This document shows, piece by piece, positions 1 to 12,100 of a stretch of DNA of 64,000 nt. The first letter of the stretch is position 1. Each line of letters opens with the position of its first letter. The notes below the pieces were generated by a model that saw only the letters and a list, made by a program, of their open reading frames with translations, did no database searches and was not told where the DNA came from. Source of the stretch: Steromphala cineraria. Its lineage: Eukaryota > Mollusca > Gastropoda > Trochida > Trochidae. The position numbers and the translations under genes were made by a program. Location of the stretch: contig OU744720.1 of the NCBI GenBank assembly GCA_916613615.1, forward strand, positions 1,033,749 to 1,097,748. The letters are read 5' to 3'.

Positions 1-2209
1 CTTTTGTCATGCAAACGAGCTTGCGAACGTTGTGGAGCGATTATAGAGAAACACAGAGCAGCGAACAAGTCAACACAGAGAAGCGCCATCTGGCTCTAAC
101 TTATATAACTGTATATATATATATACATATATATGCTGGCAGTCCATACACTTTACTACAGATAGATACGGGGTGAAATGGGGTCATCATCAATGTTGCA
201 GGGTCATCGATGCTGGCAGTCTATTCGCTACACTACTGATATATATATACTGGATGAATCGGGTGGGTCTTCTCATGAATATTCAGGGATCATTCAGTGC
301 TCAATGAGATTGCAGAAAATGTCTTGTATGTAAGATGAAAATGCATGCAGCTTTCAAGAATCTCCCCTAGGCTTACACGGGGTACAGGAGAGACAAACAG
401 TTATTTCACATAGTTGCACCTATTATATATACATGAAAAAGTTTTATGTCAAGATATGATTAACTTATTTATGATAATGTTTGTTAATGTTATTTTCATT
501 GAAAGACAACGAGAGAGGCAGACAGGAAGAAAATGAATGGAGAGTGTGTTGAAATTGTTGAGGGAAACATTATTCAGAAGCAGATAGACGTAACATATAG
601 CTGCAAAAGCAGGTGGAATCCCATTTATAACTATAACAGTAGTCTCACATGTTGTCTAAGCAAATTAATGATTGTATCCCATCTTACAGCATACTAGTGT
701 TAACTGGTATTGTTGAAACTGATAAAGAAAAAGGTGTACCGTGTATGTCACCACAACAAAATGGTCTTGCGAAGTTGTGATGAATGCTGTCGTGATCTTG
801 ATCAGAATTTAACTTAATCTTAGTCTAAACTGAAAACAGAAATTTAACAAACAAGTATCAACTACATTCACATTAGTCACAATATTCACCTTAATACAGA
901 GTGCAGATCTTTTTTCCAGGAACTAAAACAAATTTTACAACATCCAAATTAACCATATTGGTACGATTATCACTAAATTCATTATCAATAAACAAAACAT
1001 CCATCATGAAGGAACTTGCTAAAATTGCTAAAAAGGATTATAGGAAATGTAAGCAGCTTTCAAGCAATGAATGGTTTTGGCCCTATAATGAATTCAATAC
1101 ACACAACTGAAACAATATGATAGGGTTAGGGTTAGTCAATACAGACATAGACATAGCTTCATGAATGATCCAATATACTTCCATGTGAATGAGCTTGTGC
1201 AGCCAAGGGCCATCGTCCAGGGTAGAAGTCTCTCAATAAATATACAGGAAGATGTTACTTCCATTCAGTGGTCCAGTGAAACCTTGCACTCAAGCACATG
1301 ACATTCATCTGATAGAAATATCATTACTGAAGGTTCTCAACCACCTTCCCCACAAGCCAGAACTTGTCAGTTCCACTTCCCTCAACTGGCTCGTTCACCC
1401 CAACAAAAATATAAAGGTTCTTGTTACTGGTTAAGGCCTTGCTGTAGATTCATGGTTTGGGAGCAGAACCCTCATCAGTGATTAGTACCATTCTTCAGGA
1501 GACTCCTCGTGGACTAACAAGTTCAGGTGCAGTCAGTTGAAGAGTAGGCCTATACAACAATATGCAGCCAGGCCAGTGATTTAGACCAGGCAACGGTATG
1601 CCTTGATAGGGAAGCTGGATCTCAATAAGCGTAACATTTGTGTATCACAGAGCCTGCCGTCAACATCATCATTATTACAGTCTCACAGTTTAGGAACTCT
1701 TCAAACAATCTGTCAAGTATTTTGCCCAAGCCTCTGGAAACAAGGATGACAGATCTGACACCACGAGTGTCTCTCAATTTTTGTTTTGCACAGATGAAAC
1801 TTTCACATGGCAATCAACAAAAACAACATCTTTTAGCATCTTTGTCTGTGAAACAAATGCAAATAATTAGTTCAGAGTGTTCACAGTCTGATCCCCAGAG
1901 TTTCTCCCTGTGTCACAGCCTGTACCGAAGTCCTGTACATCCAGACCGAGGCAAACTCTAATGCTGTAGTCTTCTATAAATGCACCAATGTTGACATGGT
2001 TTAGTCAAGACCAGGACTCCAAAGTGAACTTAATTACCACTACTCGATAGGAATCCACCCTTAAATCTAAAGACTCCCAGAAATCAAATATACCTCAAAG
2101 AGTCTCATGGAACTCTACGAATCCAGTATGTTCAACTTCAGGAGTCCAATGCATCCACAAGCAGGAAACATCCAATGTTAATTCTTCACAACAATTACAG
2201 TCAGAAGTG
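1..2209. other. Downstream flank of Sulf, no gene seen
   Basis: AT-rich DNA with an (AT)n patch near 110-135. No ORF here looks like a protein family. ATTAAA on the minus strand at 2263-2268, just right of this stretch, is the nearest weak polyadenylation-like hexamer past the Sulf stop; I would not assign the 3' end on that alone. From about 2000 the phrase 'gagtccan' recurs irregularly, a decayed outlier of the array to the right. Confidence 0.5.
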
Positions 2210-2425
2210 AAATGCATTACCGAAATGGGGGCATCCTCAAGTCCTTGCCAAAAGCAAAAAGCTTTAATGAAAAGTCCATCCCCAATTCCAGAAGCAAAAG
2301 CATTACTGAAGAGTCCATCCCCATATCAAGATGTTAAATGCATTCCCCAAAAGTCCATCCCAAAGTCCATAAGTTAAATGCATTCCCCAAAAGGCTATCC
2401 CCATGTCCAATAGTTAAATGCATTA
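2210..2425. repeat. Diverged tandem repeat, ~50-bp period
   Basis: Four or five imperfect copies built on taaatgcattccccaaaag and tccatcccc. They sit next to the 52-bp array and share its 'agtcca' core, so the two may have a common origin. Confidence 0.55.
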
Positions 2426-2487
2426 CCGGTACTTTAGAGGAGTGCACTGAAAGTATCCAGGTTACTCCAGATCATATGTAAAAGCAG

Positions 2488-2985
2488 CAACACACCCATC
2501 CAGGAGTCCACCTACAAGTCTAGGAGTCCAGTGAAACATTGACACACCCATCCAGGAGTCCACCTACAAGTCTAGGAGTCCAGTGAAACATCGACACACC
2601 CATCAAGGAGTCCACCTACAAGTCTAGGAGTCCAGTGAAACATCGACACACCCATCAAGGAGTCCACCTACAAGTCTAGGAGTCCAGTGAAAGATCAACA
2701 CACCTATCAAGGGTCCACCTACAAGTCTAGGAGTCCAGTGAAACATCGACACACCCATCAAGGAGTCCACCTACAAGTCTAGGAGTCCAGTGAAACATCG
2801 ACACACCCATCAAGGAGTCCACCTACAAGTCTAGGAGTCCAGTGAAACATTGAAACACCCATCAAGGAGTCCACCTACAAGTCTAGGAGTCCAGTGAAAC
2901 ATCAACACACCTATCAAGGGTCCACCTCCAAGTCCTGGAGTCAAGTAAAACATCCACACACCCATCAAGGAATCCACTGACAAGT
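2488..2985. repeat. 52-bp minisatellite starting at the Sulf stop codon
   Basis: About 9.5 copies of a 52-bp unit that includes tctaggagtccagtgaaaca. On the minus strand the unit contains CTGGACTCCTAGACTTGT, matching the coding end CTGGACTCCTAAACTTGT (last codons Leu-Asp-Ser, then stop). The array therefore appears to have grown from the end of the last coding exon and would lie in the 3' UTR. The stop is TAA in the gene and mostly TAG in the array. Confidence 0.85.
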
Positions 2986-3149
2986 TTAGGAGTCCAGAAA
3001 TTGAGGTCTCCCACTTGATACAGGCTGTTTTGATACTAAAGTTTTCTTTGAAACACTTTTGTTCTTGGATCTTGACTCAGGCTTGTACCTTGTCTTGGTA
3101 TTTGTGTGCTCACGTGATTCCAAGTCTCCGAGAGCCGCGTCAGAAGCCT
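2986..3149 (-). CDS. Sulf: Sulf coding exon 16: C-terminal tail and stop
   Basis: Residues 817-870 and TAA at 2988-2986, chosen as terminal exon. Acceptor GTTTAATTTGCAG|AGGCTT. The 2-nt start joins the phase-1 end of exon 15 to read [18 protein letters not shown] and onward to a basic, Ser/Lys-rich tail ending in SGRPQFLDS. The tail is not conserved in sequence, as in other Sulf proteins. The choice rests on phase, acceptor quality and total length. The alternative terminal exon is at 7520-7671. The last codons and stop resemble the unit of the adjacent 52-bp array. Confidence 0.7.
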
Positions 3150-6100
3150 CTGCAAATTAAACAAAAACAAGAATGATTGGCTAAAGAAATGAAGGACTAA
3201 TTGTTGATTGAATTCAATTAGACTAGAACCATTTGAATGATCAATCAAGTTTACTATGAATTAATACTTTTAGGGCTTTGAATACAACAATGTCTTCTAA
3301 AAATAGTTCAAATTTTTTAAAGGACAATTACAAAAAAAATAATTTCTGCTGTAACAATAATAAACATAACATTACAATGACTGATAGAAAAGATCAAATC
3401 TTAAAAATAGAGCCATTGGCTCTGTAGCTCATCAGGCATCATATCAAGTTTGCTTTATACAGGCAAGATGAGCTAAAAATTAAACTGATGTTACCTATTG
3501 CAAGAAAACCTATAAAAAAATTACAAAACAAATGTATTATTATTCAACACTTTCTAGATCGCCAATATCAGACAGTGAAAGAAGTCTACACTAAAATATC
3601 CAAGGAGAAATAAATTTGCCATAGACTGTCATCTAATGTGGGGTCATTGGGTCACGTAATCTACAATTTAAAATCTTCATTGGCCAAAGAGTCTGCACAT
3701 TAAATTTCAACTCTCTTAACCTTATGGAACTTGAGAAGGAGATGAAAATAGGTTTTTAAGATTGTGACCCCTGTGACCCTATTTGGGGTCATGGGGTCAC
3801 AAAACCTACAGTTTAGAATCCCAATTGGCCAAGGAGTCTACATGCAGTCTTTCAGCTCAATAGACCTTTAGGAGCTAAAGATGATGATGAAAATAAGTTT
3901 TTAAGGTTGTGACCCCTGTGACCCTATTTGGGGTCATGGGGTCACGCAATCTACAATTTAGAATCCCCATTGGCCAAGGAGTCTGCACATATAATTTCAG
4001 CACTCTAGACCTTTTGGAACTTGAGAAGAAGATGAAAATATTTTTTTAAGGTTGTGACCCCTGTGACCCTATTTGGGGTCACAGGGTCAACAAAGTTACA
4101 AATTAGAATCCCCATTGTCCAAGGAGTCTGCACATATCAATATTAACTCTCTAGACCTTTTGGAACTGGAGAAGAAGATGAGAATTGGTTTTTAAGGTTG
4201 TGACCCCTGTGACCCTATTTGGGGTCACAGGGTCACCAAAGTTACAAATTAGAATCTCCATTGTCCAAGGAGTCTGCACATATAATTTTTAACTCTCTAA
4301 TCCTTTTGGAACTGGAGAAGAAGATGAAAATAGGTATTTAAGGTTGGGACCCCTGTGACCCTATTTGGGGTCACAGGTTCACCAAAGTTACAAATTAGAA
4401 TCCCCATTGTCCAAGGAGTCTGCACATATCACTTTCAAATCTCTAGTCCTTATAGAACTTGAGAAGAAGATGAAATAGGTTTTTAAGGTTGTGACCCCTG
4501 TGACCCTATTTGGGGTCACAGGTTCACAAAAGTTACAAATTAGAATCCCCATTGTCCAAGGAGTCTGCACATATCACTTTCAACTCTCTAGTCCTTTTAG
4601 AACTGGAGAAGAAGATGAAAATAGGTTTTTAAGGTTGTGACCCCTGTGACCCTATTTGGGGTCATGGGGTCACAAAATCTACAATTTAGAATCCCCATTG
4701 TCCAAGGACTCTCTAGTCCTTTTAGAACTGGAGAAGAAGATGAAAATAGGTTTTTAAGGTTGTGACCCCTGTGACCCTATTTGGGGTCACAGCGTCACCA
4801 AAGTTACAAATTAGAATCTCCATTGTCCAAGGAGTCTGCACATATCACTTTCAAATCTCTAGTCCTTATAGAACTTGAGAAGAAGATGAAAATAGGTTTT
4901 TAAGGTTGTGACCCCTGTGACCCTATTTGGGATCACAGGGTCACCAAAGTTACAAATTAGAATCCCCATTGTCCAAGGAATCTGCACATATCATTTTTAA
5001 CTCTCTACTCCTTTTGGAACTGGAGAAGAAGATGAAAATAGGTTTTTAAAGTTGTGACCCCTGTGACCCTATTTGGGGTCACAGGGTCACCAAAGTTACA
5101 AATTAGAATATCCATATGCTAAGGAACTTGTACACAAAATTTCAGCTGTCTAATGTGTATGGTTCATGAGGAGAAGTCGAAAGTGCCAAAAGTTTACGGA
5201 CGGACGACGGACGACGGACGCCGGACGGACGCCGGACGACGGGCCATGCCATAAGCCCATCTGGACTTTCAGTCCTGATGAGCTAAAAAGCTAATACAAG
5301 AAGGCACGTATGACTTTATTGTCAGACCGACACACCAAACATGGACAGCAAGCAAGCAGGCTGGGCCTCATACCGGAACTCAGTACTAGACCATTATACA
5401 GAAACTAAAACAAAGCAAACTGAACACTGAACAAAAGAAGGTGTATATCAGGTTCTTGGGGATTTATACAAAAAGCTAACTTCGCTTAACCAACAAATTC
5501 TTTACAGAAATCACCTTCTTACTATCATGTTAGAATCATCAATAAAACATTAAGGATATGTCCTCCAAAAGATTAAACAATGTTGAGAGATTAGCTGTTA
5601 TTATTTGGGTGCCAGGAAACAAAATTGAAACTGAGGTTAACACAAAAAAATAGAGCCATTGGCTCTGTAGCTCATCAGGCTTCGATCATCATCAATTATG
5701 CTTTAGAGTGTGGCCAATGTGATTCCCCCGTTGTAGAGGTCACAGGGTCACCATAAAATTAAGTATATAGGCGACAAGTTTCAGCTTTCTAGGCCTTACA
5801 CTTCAGGAGGAGAAGATGAAAATAGATTTGAAGGACGCTCCTGTTGCCTTTATTAGGGGTCACAGGGCCACCAAAGCTACAATTTATAATCCTCACTAGT
5901 CAAAGAGTCTGTACACAAAGTTTCAGCTTTCTAGGCCTCATGGTTCTGGAGAAGAAGATGAAAATAGGTTTTTAGGGTGTGGCCCCTGTGGCCCTTATTA
6001 GGGGTCACAGGGCCACCAAAGCTACAATTTATAATCCTCACTAGTCAAGGAGTCGGTACACAAAGTTTCAGCTTTCTAGGCCTCATGGTTCTGGAGAAGA

Positions 6101-9100
6101 AGATGAAAATAGGTTTTTAGGGCATGGCATATGTGGCCCTTATTAGGGGTCACAGGGCCACCAAAGCTACAATTTATAATCCTCACTAGTCAAGGAGTAT
6201 GTACACAAAGTTTCAGCTTTCTAGGCCTCATGGTTCTGGAGAAGAAGATGAAAATAGGTTTTTAGGGTGTGGCCCCTGTGGCCCTTATTAGGGGTCACAG
6301 GGCCACCAAAGCTACAATTTATAATCCTCACTAGTCAAGGAGTATGTACACAAAGTTTCAGCTTTCTAGGCCTCATGGTTCTGGAGAAGAAGATGAAAAA
6401 AGGTTTTTAGGGCGTGGCATATGTGGCCCTTATTAGGGGTCACAGGGCCACCAAAGCTACAATTTATAATCCTCACTAGTCAAGGAGTATGTACACAAAG
6501 TTTCAGCTTTCTTGGCCTCATGGTTCTGGAGAAGAAGATGAAAATAGGTTTTTAGGGTGTGGCCCCTGTGGCCCTTATTAGGGGTCACAGGGCCACCAAA
6601 GCTACAATTTATAATCCTCACTAGTCAAGGAGTCTGTACACAAAGTTTCATCTTTCTAGGCCTCATGGTTCTCGAGAAGAAGATGAAAATAGGTTTTTAG
6701 GGTGTGGCCCCTGTGGCCCTTATTAGGAATCACAGGGCCACCAAAGCTACAATTTATAATCCTCACTAGCCAAGGAGTCTGTACACAAAGTTTCAGCTTT
6801 CTAGGCCTCATGGTTCTGGAGAAGAAGATGAAAATAGGTTTTTAGGGCGTGGCCCCTGTGGCCCTTATTAGGGGTCACAGGGCCACCAAAGCTACAATTT
6901 ATAATCCTCACTAGCCAAGGAGTCTGTACACAAAGTTTCAGCTTTCTAGGCCTTATGGTTCTGGAGAAGAAGTCGAAATTCCACAAAGTTTACGGACGGA
7001 TGGACGGATGGACGGATGGACGGATGGACGGATGGACGGATGGACGGACGGACGCCGGACACCATGCCATACCATAAGCCCATCGGGCCTTACAGGCCAG
7101 ATGAGCTAAAAATGTGAAAACAACAAAAATATCTGGACTAATACTGACAAATATCATGATCAAGGATCTAAAAGCAGACAATGAGGCACATTGACCAATG
7201 GACAAATTCAATCTCATTGAAAAACGTTTGACCTGTCATTTGTACCTCTTATTATTTCTGACATGAGTAATGCTCTATAGGGCATGTGTCAGGAGACTGC
7301 AAGCATCATGTCACCTTTCACCTTCCATACCTTCAAATAATCAAAAGCCTTTTTCAAACATAAATCATGTTGACTGCTACCTAATCTTGTCTTTGATTTG
7401 CCGGAGAAAGGTCACCTGACACAACCACTTTTATTCAGTACTCAGCAGAAATACAGCAAGGTACAATTGGAAGGTTTTTATATTTCTTATTTCTTTGATT
7501 GCCAATTGTTTTCACTCTTCTATATTTCAATGAGATTGGGACATATTGAGCATACACGAGAAGACACTAACGTGTAACTGCCCCTTTTATACGGTAAGAG
7601 TCTGGTGGTGAGAATTGTTTTGTAATCATTGTCGCGCCTGCTCTGGTTGACCCTCCGCCTCATGGTCAGGTCTGCAAGACAGAGGCAATCAGCTCAGTAC
7701 GCTCGTCAATAAGGCAATCAGCTCAGTACGCTCGTCAATAAGGCAGACAAGCTCAGTACTCTGTCAATACCGCATACAAGCTCAGTACCCCTGTCAATAC
7801 CATTCACAAGCTCAGTACCCCTGTCAATACCATTCACAAGCTCAGTACCCTTGGCAATACCGTTTACAAGCTCAGTACTCTGTCAATACCGTATACAAGC
7901 TCAGAACCCCTGTCAATACCATTCACAAGCTCAGTACTCTGTCAATACCGTTTACAAGCTCAGTACCCCTGTCAATACCGTTTACAAGCTCAGTACCCTT
8001 GGCAATACTGTTTACAAGCTCAGTACTCTGTCAATACCGTATACAAGCTCAGTACCCTTGGCAATACTGTTTACAAGCTCAGTACCCCTGTCAATACCGT
8101 TTACAAGCTCAGTACCCTTGGCAATACTGTTTACAAGCTCAGTACTCTGTCAATACCGTTTACAAGCTCAGTACTCTGTCAATACCGTATACAAGCTCAG
8201 TACCCCTGTCAATACCATTTACAAGCTCAGTACCCTTGTCAATACTGTTGACAAGCTCAGAACCCCTGTCAATACCGTTTACAAGCTCAGTACCCTTGGC
8301 AATACTGTTGACAAGCTCAGTATCCCTGTCAATACTGTTTACAAGCTCAGTACCCCTGTCAATACCATTGACTAGCTCTGTACCCCTATCAATACTGTTG
8401 ACAAGCTCAGAACCCCTGTCAATACCGTTTGCAAGCTCAGTACCCCTGTCAATACTGTTTACAAGCTCTGAACCCCTGTCAATACCGTTTACAAGCTCCG
8501 TACCCTTGTCAATACTGTTTACAAGCTCTGTACCCCTATCAATACTGTTTACAAGCTCTGTACCCCTATCAATACTGTTGACAAGCTCAGCACCCCTGTC
8601 AATACTGTTTACAAGCTCAGTACCCCTGTCAATACTGTTTACAAGCTCAGCACCCCTGTCAATACTGTTTACAAGCTCTGTACCCCTATCAATACTGTTT
8701 ACAAGCTCAGTACGCTCGTCAATACTGTCAAAGCTGTGATTAACAGCTAATCATTTCGATTTTTGCAAAATAAACATTATATGCTTATAATTTTAATCAT
8801 TAAACCAATTCATCTTCAGATGACAAAAAACATAAAATTGCCACAAAAAACTATAGGGATTCTTTGGTAATATATATATATATAAATATATATTCAGAAA
8901 TAAAGATATAAGCTGAAACCATAACTCTTTTTTACATAAATATACGCTTTATATATGAAAAAAAATCAAATCCAATACATATTTTTGTCTTGCATGAAAA
9001 ATATGAAATAATTTAAAATTTTGTCTGTGAGGTATCTGTTCATTTACTTCTTATTGAGCACAAAAGAGTTTCTTCCCCTGGTTGTCAGTTACCTCCAGCG

Positions 9101-12100
9101 ACTGGCAGTTATCTCCCCTGACTGGCAGTTATCACCCCTAACTGACAGTCATCCCCCTGACAGTTATCTACCCCATCAGTTATCTCCCCTGACTGACAGT
9201 TATCCCCCTGACTGACAGTCATCCCCCCTGACTGACAGTCATCCCCCTTATCTGACAGTTATCTACCCAATCAGTGATCCCCTCTGACTGACAGTTATCC
9301 CCTCTGACTGACAGTTATCCCCCTGACTGACAGTCATCCCCCCTAACTGACAGTCATCCCCCATCTACCCCATCAGTTATCTCCCCTGATTGACAGTTAT
9401 CCCCCTGACTGACAGTTATCTACCCCATCAGTTATCTCCCCTGACTGGCAGTTATCACCCCTAACTGACAGTCATCCCCCTGACAGTTATCTACCCCATC
9501 AGTTATCTACCCCATCAGTTATCTCGCCTGACTGACAGTTATCACCTCTGACTGACAGTTATCTTCCCCATCAGTTATCCCCCCTGACTGACAGTTATCC
9601 TCCTGACTGACAGTTATCCCCCCTAACTGACAGTTATCCCCTGACTGACAGTTATCCCCCCTAACTGACAGTTATCCCCGACTGACAGTTATCCCCCCGA
9701 CTGACAGTTATCCCCCCGACTGACAGTTATCCCCTCTGACTGACAGTTATCCCCCCTGACTGACAGTTATCCCCTTCTAATGACAGTTATCCCCCCGACT
9801 GACAGTTATCCCCCTGACTGACAGTTATACCCTCTGACTGACAGTTATCCCCCTGACTGACAGTTATCCCCTTCTAATGACAGTTATCTCCCCTGACTGA
9901 CAGTTATCTACCCTGAGTGACAGTTATCTACCCTGACTGACAATTATCTCCCCTGACTGACAGTTATCTACCCTGAGTGACAGTTATCTACCCTGAGTGA
10001 CAGTTATCCCCCTGATTTACAGTTTTTCCCCCATCAGTTATCTCCCTCTGACTGACTGTCTCTCCTACCCTGTTTGTATCGTGAGGTGCCGTGGACGCCG
10101 TTGTCACAGCTGCTGCCGGTGCACCACTTCATGTGTTTGAGTGTGTCGTGTAGCTGCTGCAACACTCCGAAGTTGAGGTCTCGTACCGTGTTGTTCAGCT
10201 GAAACAGAGCCGTTCAATAGCCGGATGGATTACCTCCCTTAGAAATTCAAGGCCAATTGAAGATAGAGAATACTGAACAACCTTTATCTTAAGCTATTTT
10301 TATCAAACATATAAATTAACATGTCCTAGGTCGACAAATCATTGGATCAATCTCACTTGAAGTCATGATTTGTTATTGTCAACTCCCTTGTTACAAGACG
10401 TAGCCCCATCATCAAATGATTTAATCTCAAAATTATAAACAATTCCATCTTGAATAAATTATTTTGGATTAATATGTTTTGGTAACAGGTATGCATAAAT
10501 AAGAACTTGAAAAGACAAATCTCTTTTCGTAATAGGTAATGGGTATAATAAAAATAAATATAATAAATATCAATCTTTCCTAAAACCTTTTTTTGTATTA
10601 ACAGGTACAATGAACATAAATCTTGTTTAGGAGAATATGTGAGATGACACTACCGGTTACCTGGTGTGGGTCCTCCTTGAAGTTGAAGTAGCTGATGAAC
10701 TTGGTGATGAACTCGCAGTACAGGAAGTTGTGGGTCTCGTTGATGGTGCGCAGACACCAGTACGTGTTGTTGTTCGCGTTAGGACAGAAGCAGAACGGAC
10801 CCACTGCAACCAAACCAAACTTGAGTTTCATTTCATTGTTATTTCAGGAACATCACATGAATATACAAGCATCATAGACAAAATAGGAGACATGATGCAT
10901 GATACATCGATACTGAGAGAGCGATGCAACATGAGATAAACATTAAGGAACATATGGCATACTGGGAAAAATTAAGAAAATATGCAATCTGGTATTTAAA
11001 TAGAGAAAATTTAGTTTTTATTTTTAGGTACAGTTTCATTAGGGTATATACACAGATGTTCATTTATTCATAATACTTTTACTCATGATACATTTACTCA
11101 TGACAATATTTATGTAGCGCAAGTTGCATTTTGAGATTTTCACAGAGAGACCATAATGTTGGGATATCTTTGGGAGAGTTGGATTACAGGATACTGCTGG
11201 AAAATATATTAAAGAGAATTTAATGCTGGAATATATACAAAGAGTTGAATGCTGGGATATGTTGAGGAGAGATGCATTGTGGTATATATAAAGGGATAGT
11301 GGAATACTGGGATATATAAAAGGAGAGTTGAATGCTAAAATATCTTGAGCTAGTGTTGCATTATGGGATATATGTATAGAGATAGTAGAATGCTGGGATA
11401 TATACACGGAGAGTTGCATCGTGAGATGTCTATAGTTGCGGTACATATTACATTGCCAGAGAGCAAGGTAGGATTCCTTAATGAATGAGCTAGACACAAC
11501 CGAGGATCATTCATTGGGGTATGTGAGTCTGTAACCAAGTATTTATAGATCAACAAAGGACACGGACACTGTAGGTACCCATACAATTAGTACAGTTGGA
11601 ACCAAATGGAACTTGCGGATTCAGATTCTTGTGATAATACTTTTGTAGATGATTGCCCTGTTCTTCAAGCAATTTGACACTGGTAGATTTGCCAAGTTGA
11701 AGCAATGCAAATGAGCGCAAACACTGTCTGCAAGCATTAATGCATGTACATGATCAGTGTCTGCAAGCACTAGAGCATGTATTAACAATGCAAACAGTAA
11801 CTGCATTCACTGAAGCATGTATAAAGCAAGGCCAGCATAGGCGCGTACTGAAGCATGAGAAAACAATGTCTGCAAGCACCAAATCATGACCGAAAGGCCT
11901 CAAACTGTAAGAAATCTAACATGTCAAATGAGTGCAACCATTGACTGCAAGCTCAGAAGCAATGAGATGGCCATGCAAAGAAGCTGGAACATAATCAACA
12001 GTGGCCAAACTTGCAGACAGACAGACATACGGACAGATGCTGCTTGAGACAAACTGGAACACATCTTACATGTCCAAAATGGCGCCGTTCTCCAGTGTCC

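Noticed and set aside
1123..1136. Telomere-like gggttagggttag
   Set aside because: Only two copies; chance occurrence is sufficient.
5270..5289. Hammerhead ribozyme because of CTGATGAG at the 3' end of A elements
   Set aside because: There is no GAAA core or third stem in the right place; CTGATGAG is one side of the terminal hairpin.
7851..8739. 174- and 246-codon + strand ORFs
   Set aside because: Products of a 30-bp repeat; the sequence lies in a Sulf intron.
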